Positions 1 to 9,620 of a DNA stretch of 64,000 nt are shown piece after piece. The notes under the pieces were generated by a model. That model was not told the origin of the DNA. It did not search any database and was given only the letters and a program-made list of their open reading frames with translations. This stretch comes from an uncultured Lachnospiraceae bacterium. Its GTDB lineage: Bacteria; Bacillota; Clostridia; Lachnospirales; Lachnospiraceae. The position numbers and the translations under genes were made by a program. Numbering within the stretch: the stretch's first letter is position 1; each line of letters opens with the position of its first letter. The stretch is from assembly GCA_934432885.1 (NCBI GenBank), contig CAKRYY010000009.1, positions 11,646 through 75,645 on the forward strand. The letters run 5' to 3'.

Positions 1-1
1 A

Positions 2-970
2 AGCTCAGAATCCTCTATGCGTTCTCAGAGAAGCAGTCTTGATGGAAATAAGGATTCAGCGCGTCTTGCACAGATTCAGGCGGCAATCGGAAAAGAAACA
101 GCAAAAAATAATGTGCTTTCTGCTGAGGATGCAAAACGGCTTGCAGAGAAAATGCTGCAGGATTATGAGCTGTATACAAAGGCAGTTATCATTGCGGGAG
201 CGAATGCGCAGCTTGCAGGCTCCAATTCCAATCTGATAGCAGCACAGTCTGGCATGACACAGGCACAGGCAGGCGTAAAGCAGGCACAGGCAGGCGTGGA
301 GGCAGCACAGCTCCAGCTGGAATATACACAGGTAACAGCGCCGGTATCCGGTGTTATCCGTGAGAAGAACGTGACTGTAAACAATATGGCAGCGCAGGGC
401 AGCACAGCCTATGTCATCACCGCAGACAGCGGCAGCAATGTTACCTTCTATGTATCAGAAGCGGTCATGAAGGAGCTGACTGTAGGGCAGCAGGCAAAGG
501 TTGAAAGAAATGGAGAAACCTATCAGGCAACCATTTCTGAGAATGCAGGCGTTGCAGATGCGGTAAGCGGCCTCTTTAAAATTAAGGCACAGCTTTCTGA
601 AAGTGATGCGCAGAAGCTGATTGCAGGGACCACAGTTAAGATTACGCTGGCGACAAGAAGAGCGGATCAGGTTATGACAATTCCGGTTGACAGCGTTTAT
701 TATGAGGCACAGAAAGCCTTTGTTTACTGCATGGAAGGCAATAAGGCAGTGAAAACAGAAATTGAGACAGGTATTACTAACAATGAGACTGTAGAAGTAA
801 AATCCGGTCTGACAAAGGACAGTCAGATTATTACGACATGGGCGTCCCAGCTTAAGGATGGTGCCGAGGTAAAGCTGCGCGATGCGGCAGAGACGAAGGA
901 TGATTCATCAAATGATAATATAGAAGAAACTGCGACAGAAGAAGCAGCAGATGAGACGGCAGCACAGTAA
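2..970 (+). CDS. RND efflux periplasmic adaptor-like subunit (HlyD family), 5' end missing
   Basis: The frame is open back to the first bases of the window, so the gene starts upstream and only the last ~320 residues are visible. Visible order: an alpha-helical coiled segment ending in a repeated AQAGVKQAQAGVEAAQ stretch, the lipoyl-like half motif LEYTQVTAPVSGVIREKNV that marks HlyD/AcrA-type membrane fusion proteins, a beta-barrel region, and an acidic, low-complexity C-terminal tail (DDSSNDNIEETATEEAADE). Family role: the extracytoplasmic linker subunit that partners an RND permease. The permease begins 15 bases downstream with its own RBS (AGGAGAGG), so the two form an operon. The ATG at position 17 lies within this frame and should not be taken as the true start. 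In a Gram-positive cell there is no outer-membrane partner; the substrate cannot be told. Confidence 0.85.
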   Translation, partial: SSESSMRSQRSSLDGNKDSARLAQIQAAIGKETAKNNVLSAEDAKRLAEKMLQDYELYTKAVIIAGANAQLAGSNSNLIAAQSGMTQAQAGVKQAQAGVEAAQLQLEYTQVTAPVSGVIREKNVTVNNMAAQGSTAYVITADSGSNVTFYVSEAVMKELTVGQQAKVERNGETYQATISENAGVADAVSGLFKIKAQLSESDAQKLIAGTTVKITLATRRADQVMTIPVDSVYYEAQKAFVYCMEGNKAVKTEIETGITNNETVEVKSGLTKDSQIITTWASQLKDGAEVKLRDAAETKDDSSNDNIEETATEEAADETAAQ

Positions 971-985
971 AAGGAGAGGTAACGC

Positions 986-3900
986 ATGAATAAATTGACA
1001 AAAACAGTGCTGCAGCGGCCAGTCGCCGCTCTGGTCATTGTTGTTTCGCTGATTATATTTGGTATCAGCTCGATTGCAGGAATGAATCTGCAGCTGACAC
1101 CGGATATGGATATGCCGGTTATGCTGGTTATGACGGTTTATCCACAGGCGGGTCCTGAGGATGTAGAACGCCTGGTAACAGAAAAGATAGAGGATGGCTG
1201 TGGAACGATTTCCGGCTTGGACAATGTGTATTCCCAGTCGCAGGAAAACATGTCGATGGTTATGTTTTCCTTTGAATACGGAACAGATATGGACGACGCC
1301 TTCATTGATATGCAGGAGGCGGTTGAAAGAGTAAAGAGGAATCTTCCGGACGATGCAGAGGATCCCACGATCATCGCTCTTGATATGAATGCAGCGGATG
1401 TTATGACGCTGTCAGTAGACAGTAAGGATGAAAATGTAGATGTCCTTTCTTATGTAGAGGATACAGTAGAAGATGAACTGAAGAAAATCAGTGATGTTGC
1501 AGACCTTACGGTTTCGGGCGGCAATGAGCAGTATATCAGCGTTGAACTTGTGCCGGAGCTGCTGCAGCAGTATAAGATGAATATTTCTTCCGTAGCCCAG
1601 ACAGTAGCAAATGCCAACTATACGATTCCGGCGGGAACTGCGGACTATGGAAACCAGAGCTTAAATGTCAGCTCCAAGATTGAGTATAAAACGCCGGCAG
1701 AGCTGGCAACGATTCCGCTGGAAACAGCAAGCGGACAGGTAATTCATTTATCCGATATTGCAAATGTACATTATGCGATAAAGGAGCCGGAAAGCTACAG
1801 CCGTTTCAATGAAGCGGATAATGTCAGCATTGGTATTTCCAAGGTACAGAGTTCCAGTGCAGTAACGCTTTCCCGTAAGGTTATGAAGGTTGTAAACCAG
1901 CTCAATGAAGAAAATCCTGATATTACGATTAAGGCGGTTTATGACAGCAGTGAAACGATTAAAAGCTCCCTAAAGACCATTGCGGAAACACTGGTAGAAG
2001 GTATTGCAATTACCATGCTGGTGCTGTTCCTCTTCTTTGGCGATTTCAAGGGCAGTATGATTGTCGGCAGCTCTATGCCGGTATCCCTGCTGGTTACCTT
2101 CATCTTGATGAATTTCATGGGATTTTCCCTGAATATGATTACAATGGGTGCTCTCGTAATCGGTATCGGTATGATGGTAGATAATTCTATCGTTGTAATT
2201 GAGATGTGCTTCCGAAAGCGGGACGAGGGCATGAGCTTTATGGATGCTGCGTATGAGGCGACCAAAATCGTTATGAGCTCCATCATTGCCTCTACGATTA
2301 CAACAGTCGTTGTATATCTGCCGCTTGCCAGAATGAAAGGCATGTCGGGACAGATGTTCGGGCAGCTTGGCTATACGATTGTATTTTCCCTGTTAGCCTC
2401 CCTGTTTTCTGCGATTACGCTGGTACCGTTATGCTTTTCCAAGTACAGACCGATTGAAAAGAAGGAGACGGCAGTCAACCGTTTTCTGGCAAGAGTCTGT
2501 GAAAAGTATGGAATAATTCTGAAGAAGGCGCTGCACCGTAAGAAGCTGGTTGCATTTTCTGCAATACTCATCTTTATTATTTCAATTGTCCTGTTTAAGT
2601 TTGTCAATGTGGAACTGATGGGACAGTCGGATGAGGGACAGGTTGCAATAACGGTGGAATTCCGCCCGGGTACCAATCTGGATACAATTGATGACAAGGT
2701 TCGGGAGATTGAGGAGTTTGTTGGAGAAAGCCCATATATTGATGATTATAGTGCAATGGTTACAGAATCGAGCGCAACCGGCACCATTCAGGCTTATGTG
2801 GCGGATGGGTGTAAGCTTCAGACCTCAGAGATTGTAGACGAATGGACAAAGCAGTTAAAGGAATATGAAAACAGCTGTGAAATCAGCGTGGAATCAACTT
2901 CCTCCATGAGCATGAGCTCAGGCGGAGGCAATACATACGATATTACACTGGAAAGCAGCGACCTTGACAAGCTGAAGGAAGGCTGCCGGATTGCAGCGGA
3001 TGCAATTGCAAAAGCAGACGGCGTTATCAGCGCAAGCTCTTCACTGGCAGATGCGGCGACAAAGGTAGAAATCGTTGTAGACCCGATTAGAAGCGAGGCT
3101 TCCGGTCTGGAGCCAAAGACAGTATCCGGCTCTATCATGGCGATGGTAAGCGGCAGTGATGCAATGGATGTCATGATTGATGACAAGGAGTATACGGTCA
3201 CGGTAGAATATCCGGCGGATACCTATAAGACAGTCAATGACATCTATAATATGACGCTGACCAACATGCAGGGTACCTCCGTGCCGCTTTCTGAGGTAGC
3301 GGATATCGTTTATACAGATTCTCCGCAGACCATTACGAGAAAAGATGGCAGATATATGGCGAGCGTTACAGCGACGCTGGAAGCAGACCAGAAATTCTCC
3401 GGTCAGGACAGCATTAAGGCACAGATGGAGCAGACCTTCCTGCCTAGCGGTGTAGAGCAGGTAACAAATACGATGGATGAGATGATGCAGGAGGAATTTA
3501 CTGCTTTGATTCAGGCGATTATCACAGCAATTCTGCTGGTTTACATCGTTATGGCAATCCAGTTTGAAAGCCTGCGCTACTCGGGAATGGTTATGTTCTG
3601 TATTCCGTTCAGTCTGATAGGTTCCATCCTTCTGCTTCTGATAACGCAGTGTACGGTGAGCATGGTATCCCTCATGGGATTTCTGATGCTGATTGGTATT
3701 GTTGTAAACAATGGTATTTTGTATGTCGATTATACAAACATGCTGCGTAAGACGATGAGTACGGAGGAAGCGCTGATTGAGACAGGTAAGTCAAGACTTC
3801 GTCCGATTCTGATGACAACGCTGACAACAATTCTCTCTATGATTCCGATGGCGCTTGGCGTAGGAAAGAATGGAAAGATGACACAGGGTATGGCGGTCGT

Positions 3901-4066
3901 TATCGTAGGTGGTCTGACAGCATCTACTGTTTTGACATTGATTCTGCTTCCGACCTTCTATATGATTATTCATAAGAGAAGCAAGGACAAGAAGGCGAAG
4001 AAAAAAGCAAAGCAGACTAAAAAGCTGGAAGTATCCGCCGAAGAAAATGCCGGATTGATAACATAA
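986..4066 (+). CDS. Efflux RND transporter permease
   Basis: A 1026-residue protein of normal length for AcrB-type hydrophobe/amphiphile exporters. It begins with a TM1 typical of the family (TVLQRPVAALVIVVSLIIFG), followed by a large extracellular porter domain (about residues 40-330), a multi-helix block (about 335-480), a second large loop and a second helix block to about residue 1000, the duplicated 6+6 TM layout. The proton-relay helix reads GIGMMVDNSIVVIE, so the usual DD pair is DN, as in many non-AcrB RND pumps. The C-terminus is Lys-rich and cytosolic. It is translationally coupled to the adaptor upstream and followed by a strong terminator. Likely exports an amphiphilic compound; the substrate is unknown. 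Confidence 0.9.
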   Translation: MNKLTKTVLQRPVAALVIVVSLIIFGISSIAGMNLQLTPDMDMPVMLVMTVYPQAGPEDVERLVTEKIEDGCGTISGLDNVYSQSQENMSMVMFSFEYGTDMDDAFIDMQEAVERVKRNLPDDAEDPTIIALDMNAADVMTLSVDSKDENVDVLSYVEDTVEDELKKISDVADLTVSGGNEQYISVELVPELLQQYKMNISSVAQTVANANYTIPAGTADYGNQSLNVSSKIEYKTPAELATIPLETASGQVIHLSDIANVHYAIKEPESYSRFNEADNVSIGISKVQSSSAVTLSRKVMKVVNQLNEENPDITIKAVYDSSETIKSSLKTIAETLVEGIAITMLVLFLFFGDFKGSMIVGSSMPVSLLVTFILMNFMGFSLNMITMGALVIGIGMMVDNSIVVIEMCFRKRDEGMSFMDAAYEATKIVMSSIIASTITTVVVYLPLARMKGMSGQMFGQLGYTIVFSLLASLFSAITLVPLCFSKYRPIEKKETAVNRFLARVCEKYGIILKKALHRKKLVAFSAILIFIISIVLFKFVNVELMGQSDEGQVAITVEFRPGTNLDTIDDKVREIEEFVGESPYIDDYSAMVTESSATGTIQAYVADGCKLQTSEIVDEWTKQLKEYENSCEISVESTSSMSMSSGGGNTYDITLESSDLDKLKEGCRIAADAIAKADGVISASSSLADAATKVEIVVDPIRSEASGLEPKTVSGSIMAMVSGSDAMDVMIDDKEYTVTVEYPADTYKTVNDIYNMTLTNMQGTSVPLSEVADIVYTDSPQTITRKDGRYMASVTATLEADQKFSGQDSIKAQMEQTFLPSGVEQVTNTMDEMMQEEFTALIQAIITAILLVYIVMAIQFESLRYSGMVMFCIPFSLIGSILLLLITQCTVSMVSLMGFLMLIGIVVNNGILYVDYTNMLRKTMSTEEALIETGKSRLRPILMTTLTTILSMIPMALGVGKNGKMTQGMAVVIVGGLTASTVLTLILLPTFYMIIHKRSKDKKAKKKAKQTKKLEVSAEENAGLIT

Positions 4067-4087
4067 ACATAGAAGTATAAAAGCATA

Positions 4088-4133
4088 AAAGCGGCGGCAC
4101 TGTTCTCTTATATTGAAAACAGTGCCGCTTTTT
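4088..4133 (+). terminator. Rho-independent terminator after the RND permease
   Basis: An 11-bp perfect stem GCGGCACTGTT (4094-4104) pairs with AACAGTGCCGC (4118-4128) around a 13-nt loop and is followed by a T run (4129-4133). It closes the efflux operon. Confidence 0.9.
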
Positions 4134-4143
4134 ATGTGAGTTT

Positions 4144-4176
4144 ATGTAATAGGAAATCCAGCGGGCAAATTCTTTT
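4144..4176 (+). repeat. Remnant of the modular intergenic repeat (locus 0)
   Basis: The segment TGTAATAGGAAATCC and, read on the other strand, GAATTTGCCC share words with the better copies at 20951-21075, 59248-59360 and 61875-62026. It lacks the GC-rich core and the second hairpin arm, so it is at best a decayed fragment, possibly in opposite orientation. Confidence 0.35.
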
Positions 4177-4240
4177 TTTATGTCCATTCCCATGCTTTAT
4201 TTCAAGACGAAATATTAGCGAAAATTCAGAAGGCATTTTC

Positions 4241-4269
4241 TTGTCATGGAAAGTGAAAAGTGATAAAAT
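4241..4269 (+). promoter_or_regulatory. SigA-type promoter of the chemotaxis receptor gene
   Basis: TTGTCA (4241-4246), 17-bp spacer, TAAAAT (4264-4269), about 75 bases ahead of the start codon. No SigD-type (flagellar sigma) motif was seen, so the receptor may be expressed outside the usual motility regulon. Confidence 0.6.
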
Positions 4270-4343
4270 AAAAAATAAAAAATAAATCGTGTATGGAGAT
4301 ACATACTCAATGTCAATAGAACAATGACAAGGGGGATACAAAG

Positions 4344-6407
4344 GTGAAAAAGATAGGAACAAAATTATTGCTTGGCATTTTACCGGTGGTAATTATTGCA
4401 ATGGTTGCGCTTACTGCAATTAGTGCATTCCGGGGACGTGAAATCATTGTGCAGCAGACACAGGAGAGGATGTCGGCAGAGCTTGGCTTGCAGAGAATGG
4501 GCATCAAAAATGATTTGTCGGTAATTTCCAATACGGCTGCGAATATTTCAGGAACGGTATCAAACAGCTATAAAAGCATGACGCAGTACAATCTTGAGAT
4601 GACACTTCAACAGGTCGTTGAGGGGAATGATTCCATATATGGAAGCGGCGTCTGGTTTGAGCCGAATGTTTTTAGCAGGGAAGCAACCTATATGGGTCCT
4701 TATGTACACAGAACCGGTGTAAATGGTGCTGCAATAGCGACTACCTATGATTATAGCAATGCAGAATATGATTACTTTAATCAGGAATATTATCTGAAGG
4801 GCAAAGAAACAATGGAGCCGGTATTTACATCGCCGTATTATGATGAAACCAGTAACATTGTCATGGTAACCTGTGTGACCTCTATGTATAATTCCCTTGG
4901 TAATTTTATCGGCTGCGTCACAGTGGACATGGATTTAAAAGCCATTCAGCAGATGGTGTCAGAACTTGAGCTTGGAGAGGGAACAGATGCTATCCTGCTA
5001 ACAGGGGATACAGGAACATACCTGAGCAATGTGGACACTTCTAAAGTGGAAAATAGTGTCAGCATTCTGGATGAAGAAAATGCTTCCTTGGTACAGGCAG
5101 GGCAGCAGATTCTCTCTTCTGAATCAGGCATCGTTAATTATAAAGAGGGAGAATCTCTATATAGACTGTATTATGATACAGTTCCTGGCGTAGACTGGAA
5201 GGTCATTATCAGAGTTCCGCAGGCTGCCTTAAATGCACCGATTGCACAGCTTGTACAGATTCTGATGTTGGTATGCGCAGCTGCAATAGTAATTGTAATT
5301 ATTGCTATTCTTTTGCAGGTTAGTAAGATTTCCGGCGGCATCAGGCATGTGCAGAAATTTGCAGGAACGCTGGCAGAGGGAGATTTCTCCATTCCACAGA
5401 TGAAGGTAAGGTCTGCGGATGAGCTTGGACAGATGAGCAAATCCCTGAATGTGATGTATGAGAATAATAAGGATGTGCTGCTTAATATTTCAGAGCATGC
5501 AGTGAAAATCAATGATTCCAGTGCAAACTTAAACCATGCGGCAGATGAGCTGCTTACGCAGTTTGAACATATTACAACGCTTATCAGCTCCGTAAACGAG
5601 GCGATGATGTCTGCAAGCGCAGCGACACAGGAGGTTAATGCTTCTTCTGAGGAGGTTACTTCTTCGGTTAATGTATTGGCAGAGGAAACCGAAAAGAGCA
5701 GACAGATGTCTGAGGAAATTAAGAAGAGAGCACACTCTATTGAGGAGAGCAGCAAAGCTTCTTATGATTATGCATTAAAGCTTTCCGGGCAGTATGAGGC
5801 AAACCTGAAAAAGAGCATTGAAAATGCGCAGGTTGTTGAGTCGATTGGAAAAATGGCAGAAGTTATTTCAGGCATTGCAAAGCAGATAGATTTGCTTTCC
5901 CTGAATGCTTCCATAGAGGCGGCGAGAGCCGGAGAGCAGGGACGCGGCTTTGCTGTTGTTGCAACGGAGATTGGTAAGATGGCAGGCGATACGGCAAAGG
6001 TCGTAGGGGAGATCCAGCAGACCATCGAAGAAGTAAAGCAGGCATTTGCGCTGTTGACAGAGGATTCCAGCTCCCTGATTAAATTCTTGAAGGAAACAGT
6101 TTCCCCTGATTATGACAGCTTCGTTGAGGTCGGAAGACAGTACGGTGTAGATGCAGTGGCGATTGAGGAAAATGCACAGAAGATGTCGCAGATGGCAGCA
6201 GGCATTGAGGGCATTATGAGCGAGGTTGCCAATGCAGTACAGAATATTGCAGAGTCTGCACAAAACACAGCCAACAGCAGCGGACAGATTATGGGTACGA
6301 TGCAGGAGGTATCCGGCGTTGTAAAAGAAGTATCTGAAATGGCTGGCGAGCAGGAAGCGATAGCAGGCGATTTGAATGCGGTAGTTGGAAAATTCAAACT
6401 GGATTAA
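4344..6407 (+). CDS. Methyl-accepting chemotaxis protein with extracellular Cache-type sensor
   Basis: A 687-residue receptor. It has an N-terminal membrane anchor (about 7-29), an extracellular sensor of ~260 residues with features of a double-Cache domain (GSGVWFEPN, then [10 protein letters not shown] and VDMDLK), a second TM (about 296-325), a HAMP-like linker and a signalling coiled coil. The hairpin tip [20 protein letters not shown], followed by [17 protein letters not shown], is the conserved CheA/CheW contact of the family. The start is GTG, supported by GGGGG eight bases upstream. Cache sensors usually bind small organic ligands; which one is not readable here. The gene stands alone between its own promoter and a downstream hairpin; no che or flagellar gene is in the window. 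Confidence 0.92.
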   Translation: MKKIGTKLLLGILPVVIIAMVALTAISAFRGREIIVQQTQERMSAELGLQRMGIKNDLSVISNTAANISGTVSNSYKSMTQYNLEMTLQQVVEGNDSIYGSGVWFEPNVFSREATYMGPYVHRTGVNGAAIATTYDYSNAEYDYFNQEYYLKGKETMEPVFTSPYYDETSNIVMVTCVTSMYNSLGNFIGCVTVDMDLKAIQQMVSELELGEGTDAILLTGDTGTYLSNVDTSKVENSVSILDEENASLVQAGQQILSSESGIVNYKEGESLYRLYYDTVPGVDWKVIIRVPQAALNAPIAQLVQILMLVCAAAIVIVIIAILLQVSKISGGIRHVQKFAGTLAEGDFSIPQMKVRSADELGQMSKSLNVMYENNKDVLLNISEHAVKINDSSANLNHAADELLTQFEHITTLISSVNEAMMSASAATQEVNASSEEVTSSVNVLAEETEKSRQMSEEIKKRAHSIEESSKASYDYALKLSGQYEANLKKSIENAQVVESIGKMAEVISGIAKQIDLLSLNASIEAARAGEQGRGFAVVATEIGKMAGDTAKVVGEIQQTIEEVKQAFALLTEDSSSLIKFLKETVSPDYDSFVEVGRQYGVDAVAIEENAQKMSQMAAGIEGIMSEVANAVQNIAESAQNTANSSGQIMGTMQEVSGVVKEVSEMAGEQEAIAGDLNAVVGKFKLD

Positions 6408-6418
6408 ATTGTACTTTT

Positions 6419-6453
6419 CTCCTTCCCTTTTGTGTGTTACAATAGGGAAGGAG
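6419..6453 (+). promoter_or_regulatory. Hairpin overlapping the deacetylase RBS
   Basis: CTCCTTCCC (6419-6427) is the exact complement of GGGAAGGAG (6445-6453), the Shine-Dalgarno region of the next gene; the stem is followed by TTTGTTTTAT. It could end transcription of the receptor gene or mask the RBS in read-through RNA. An extended -10-like TGTTACAAT lies in the loop (6435-6443), which would give RNAs lacking the left arm. Confidence 0.5.
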
Positions 6454-6463
6454 TTTGTTTTAT

Positions 6464-7441
6464 ATGCCAGATATAACCAGCAAAAAGCGGCAAAATCGGG
6501 TGCGGCGTCTCAAACGGATGATTCTTGGCAGCATTTTACTGCTGATTCTGATTCCGTCCTGCATCTGTATTGGTTTGCTTTTTCAGATTCATTTTTTAAA
6601 ACAGGAGATTTCTTCCCTGCAGGATGCAGTTGCACAGGGAGAGAGACGATTAGAGAAATATTCTGCCAGGGCAGAAGAAGAGCCTTTGGTAGCAGATAGT
6701 TCTCTTTTGGTGCTGCCGCAGGAAGAACAGACGGATGCCGGTAAACAGAGTCCGGTTTCGGGAATCCGCAAGGTGTATCTTACCTTTGATGATGGTCCCA
6801 GCATAAATACCGAGGCAATCCTTGATATTCTGAAGGAATATGACGTAAAGGCGACCTTCTTTGTGACAGGACGGAACAAGACTGCTTATGAAGATACACT
6901 GCGCAGGATAGTTGAGGAGGGACATACGCTTGGTATGCATTCCTACAGTCATGACTATCAGGAGATTTATCGTTCCAGACAGGCATTTATTGCAGATGTT
7001 AACAAGCTGCAGGATTATCTTCATGAGGTAACAGGAATTTATCCGGAGATATACCGTTTTCCAGGTGGAAGCAGCAATCAGGTCAGTACAGTAAATATGG
7101 AGGAATTGAAATCATATTTACAGGAGATTGGCGTTACGTGGTACGACTGGAATGTTTCCGCCGGAGATGCAGACAGCCATCCAAAGAAGGCCGAGATCGT
7201 AAAGAACTGTACACAGGGACTTGAAAATTACCATACGGCTGTTATTTTATTACATGATGCGGCAGATAAGAGAGTGACCCTTCAGGCACTTCCAGAGATT
7301 ATTGAAACTATACTGGAAATGGAAGATACCATTCTTGTGCCAATTACGGCAGATACCGTGCCAGTACAGCATAATGCAATACAGACAGACTTTACAGCAG
7401 CCCCCAAAGGGCATCAGGAAAAAACTATGATTACACAGTAA
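6464..7441 (+). CDS. Membrane-anchored polysaccharide deacetylase (NodB domain, CE4)
   Basis: The ATG at 6464 is preferred over an in-frame TTG at 6455 because the GGAAGGAG element ends 10 bases before it. The 325-residue product has a short basic N-terminus, one membrane anchor (about 18-40), a linker, and a NodB/CE4 domain. CE4 motifs in order: TFDDGPS (motif 1, catalytic Asp and metal Asp), HSYSHD (motif 2, metal His pair), RFPGGSSN (motif 3), WYDWNVSAGDA (motif 4) and VILLHDA (motif 5). All metal and catalytic residues are present, so an active enzyme is expected. Family members remove acetyl groups from peptidoglycan GlcNAc/MurNAc or other envelope glycans; peptidoglycan is the likeliest substrate. 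A bactofilin follows 34 bases downstream. Confidence 0.9.
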   Translation: MPDITSKKRQNRVRRLKRMILGSILLLILIPSCICIGLLFQIHFLKQEISSLQDAVAQGERRLEKYSARAEEEPLVADSSLLVLPQEEQTDAGKQSPVSGIRKVYLTFDDGPSINTEAILDILKEYDVKATFFVTGRNKTAYEDTLRRIVEEGHTLGMHSYSHDYQEIYRSRQAFIADVNKLQDYLHEVTGIYPEIYRFPGGSSNQVSTVNMEELKSYLQEIGVTWYDWNVSAGDADSHPKKAEIVKNCTQGLENYHTAVILLHDAADKRVTLQALPEIIETILEMEDTILVPITADTVPVQHNAIQTDFTAAPKGHQEKTMITQ

Positions 7442-7475
7442 TTGCAGTGATAAGAGAAAGAATGGAGGATACGAG

Positions 7476-8249
7476 ATGGGCTTTTTTTCAGATTTAAAGG
7501 AAGACCTTTCACAGGCAGTAAACGAATTGATTCCTGAAGAGGAAATGAGCGCAGACGCAGCAGAAACGCCGGCTGAAACGATTGACGACGTGCAAGAAAC
7601 AAAGGAAGAAACAGACAGAAACGCTGATTTGGACTTTATGAAGGATACAGCGGATCAGGTTCAGGAGGAAAAGGATATGTCTGATACATTAGAATCTCTG
7701 TTAGAGCAGATTGACACAAAGGAACAGGAGCCGGCGGCAGAGCCTGCACCTAAAATGGTGGGTGCATCCGCTCCCAGCGGAGCAATCAGTGATGAGGTCG
7801 CTGTGGTAACACAGGGAATGAAAATCAAGGGTGATATGACTTCAGACGGTTCTCTGGACGTAGTCGGAACAATAGAAGGAAATATTGACATTCTGGGAAA
7901 ACTGAATGTAACAGGAACGATTTCCGGTAATTCCAAGGCATCTGAGATTTATGCAGAAAATGCAAAGATTACAGGAGAGGTTCGCAGCGACGGCAGTGTG
8001 AAAATTGGACAGAGCTCCGTTATCATTGGCAATATTTTTGCCAACAGCGCAGTGATTGCAGGTGCGGTAAAGGGAGACATTGATGTGCATGGACCGGTTA
8101 TTCTGGATACTTCTGCGATTGTTATGGGAAATATCAAGTCCAAATCCGTACAGATTAACAATGGTGCAGTTATCGAAGGTCTCTGCTCACAGTGCTATGC
8201 AGATGTAAATCCGACCTCCTTCTTTGAAGAATTCAAAAAAAGAAAATAA
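7476..8249 (+). CDS. Bactofilin / polymer-forming cytoskeletal protein
   Basis: A 257-residue protein with a strongly acidic, Glu-rich N-terminal ~100 residues, then a bactofilin beta-helix (about 110-235) made of short strands with spaced Gly residues: KGDMTSDGSLDVVGTIEGN, VTGTISGNSKASEI, ITGEVRSDGSVKIG, and so on. Bactofilins polymerise without nucleotide into membrane-associated filaments and often position cell-wall enzymes. The adjacent anchored polysaccharide deacetylase makes such a scaffold role plausible here (inference). The N-terminal extension is longer than in typical ~150-residue bactofilins and may be a docking tail. A good RBS (TGGAGGA) precedes the start; pyrH follows after 18 bases. 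Confidence 0.85.
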   Translation: MGFFSDLKEDLSQAVNELIPEEEMSADAAETPAETIDDVQETKEETDRNADLDFMKDTADQVQEEKDMSDTLESLLEQIDTKEQEPAAEPAPKMVGASAPSGAISDEVAVVTQGMKIKGDMTSDGSLDVVGTIEGNIDILGKLNVTGTISGNSKASEIYAENAKITGEVRSDGSVKIGQSSVIIGNIFANSAVIAGAVKGDIDVHGPVILDTSAIVMGNIKSKSVQINNGAVIEGLCSQCYADVNPTSFFEEFKKRK

Positions 8250-8267
8250 GAGAGCAGAGGAAAGACA

Positions 8268-8963
8268 ATGCAGAGAATTTTGTTAAAGCTCAGCGGAGAA
8301 GCGCTGGCAGGAGATAAAAAAACAGGCTTTGACGAACCTACGGTAAAAAAGGTCGCTTTGCAGGTAAAGCAGCTTGTAGATGACGGCGTACAGGTCGGCA
8401 TTGTAATTGGCGGCGGCAATTTCTGGCGCGGACGCTCCAGCGAAAACATTGACCGTACAAAGGCAGATCAGATTGGGATGCTGGCAACGATTATGAACTG
8501 CATCTATGTATCGGAGATTTTCCGAAGCGAGGGCATGATGACAAATATTCTGACCCCCTTTGAATGTGGCTCCTTTACGAAGCTTTTTTCAAAGGACCGG
8601 GCAAACAAATATTTTTCACGCGGGATGGTAGTCTTTTTTGCAGGCGGTACGGGACATCCGTATTTTTCGACGGATACCGGTGTTGTGCTCCGTGCGATTG
8701 AAGTAGATGCGGATGTGATTCTGCTGGCGAAGGCGGTAGACGGCGTTTATGACGACGACCCCAGAAGCAACCCGGCAGCAAAAAAATATGATGAGGTTAC
8801 GATTGACGAGGTAATTGCCAAGAATCTGCAGGTAGTGGATATGACGGCATCCATTCTGGCAAGAGACAATAAGATGCCGATGTGGGTGTTTGGCTTACAG
8901 GAAGAAAACAGCATTGTCAATACAGTAAAAGGAAAATTTAACGGAACAAAGGTTACCGTTTAA
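8268..8963 (+). CDS. pyrH: UMP kinase
   Basis: Cytosolic 231-residue member of the amino-acid kinase fold, the normal length for bacterial PyrH. It phosphorylates UMP to UDP in pyrimidine nucleotide synthesis and normally works as a hexamer. Visible signatures are the N-terminal RILLKLSGEAL, the Gly-rich VIGGGNFWRGR, the nucleotide loop FFAGGTGHPYFSTDT, and VDGVYDDDPRSNP near the ATP site. It sits just ahead of frr, the widely conserved pyrH-frr-uppS-cdsA order. RBS AGAGGAAAG. Confidence 0.97.
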   Translation: MQRILLKLSGEALAGDKKTGFDEPTVKKVALQVKQLVDDGVQVGIVIGGGNFWRGRSSENIDRTKADQIGMLATIMNCIYVSEIFRSEGMMTNILTPFECGSFTKLFSKDRANKYFSRGMVVFFAGGTGHPYFSTDTGVVLRAIEVDADVILLAKAVDGVYDDDPRSNPAAKKYDEVTIDEVIAKNLQVVDMTASILARDNKMPMWVFGLQEENSIVNTVKGKFNGTKVTV

Positions 8964-8977
8964 CAGGAGGAAAGGTT

Positions 8978-9529
8978 ATGGATGAGAGAGTAAAGCAGTT
9001 TGAAGGCAAAATGGAAAAGGCATACGAATTTTTACTGGCAGACTTTGCTACAATCCGTGCAGGACGCGCCAATCCCCATGTGCTGGACAAGATTAGAGTG
9101 GATTATTATGGTACGCCTACACCGATTCAGCAGGTTGGAAACATCTCTGTTCCTGAAGCAAGGATGATTCAGATTGCACCCTGGGAGAAATCACTCTTAA
9201 AGGAAATTGAGAAGGCAATTCTGACTTCCGACATTGGAATCAATCCTTCCAATGATGGTTCTGTTATTCGTCTGGTATTTCCGGAGCTGACCGAGGAGCG
9301 TAGAAAAGAGCTTGTTAAGGAAGTGAAGAAGAAAGGTGAAGAAGGCAAGGTTGCAGTACGCAATATCCGCCGCGATGGAAATGATTCCTTTAAGAAGCTC
9401 GCAAAAGAGGAAGTTTCCGAGGATGAAATCAAGCAGCTGGAAGAGGATTTACAGAAGGTGACGGATAAGTTCGTAAAGGAAATTGACAAGGCAGTTGAGG
9501 AAAAATCCAAGGAAATCCTTACTGTATAG
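8978..9529 (+). CDS. frr: Ribosome recycling factor
   Basis: A 183-residue protein of standard length and layout. It splits post-termination ribosomes together with EF-G. The conserved N-terminal helix contains FATIRAGRANPHVLDKI, followed by VDYYGTPTPIQQVGNISVPE and the C-terminal helix RKELVKEVKKKGEEGKVAVR. It starts 14 bases after pyrH with RBS AGGAGGAAAGG. A hairpin downstream (9568-9602) may separate it partly from uppS. Confidence 0.98.
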   Translation: MDERVKQFEGKMEKAYEFLLADFATIRAGRANPHVLDKIRVDYYGTPTPIQQVGNISVPEARMIQIAPWEKSLLKEIEKAILTSDIGINPSNDGSVIRLVFPELTEERRKELVKEVKKKGEEGKVAVRNIRRDGNDSFKKLAKEEVSEDEIKQLEEDLQKVTDKFVKEIDKAVEEKSKEILTV

Positions 9530-9567
9530 GGGCAGGCCGAATAAAAACGCATAAATTACGAAAGACT

Positions 9568-9602
9568 AAGGGGCGGGCATCGTAAGTTGCCTTCCCCCTT
9601 TT
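9568..9602 (+). terminator. Possible terminator or attenuator between frr and uppS
   Basis: AAGGGG (9568-9573) pairs with CCCCTT (9595-9600), with an inner GGCA/TGCC stem, followed by TTTTG. The T tract is short, so partial read-through into uppS is likely. Confidence 0.5.
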
Positions 9603-9620
9603 GTTAAGAGGGAAACTGAT

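Noticed and set aside
4310..4329. TGTCA/TGACA dyad before the chemotaxis gene as an operator
   Set aside because: Only five perfect base pairs at the ends with an AT-rich middle; too weak to separate from chance.
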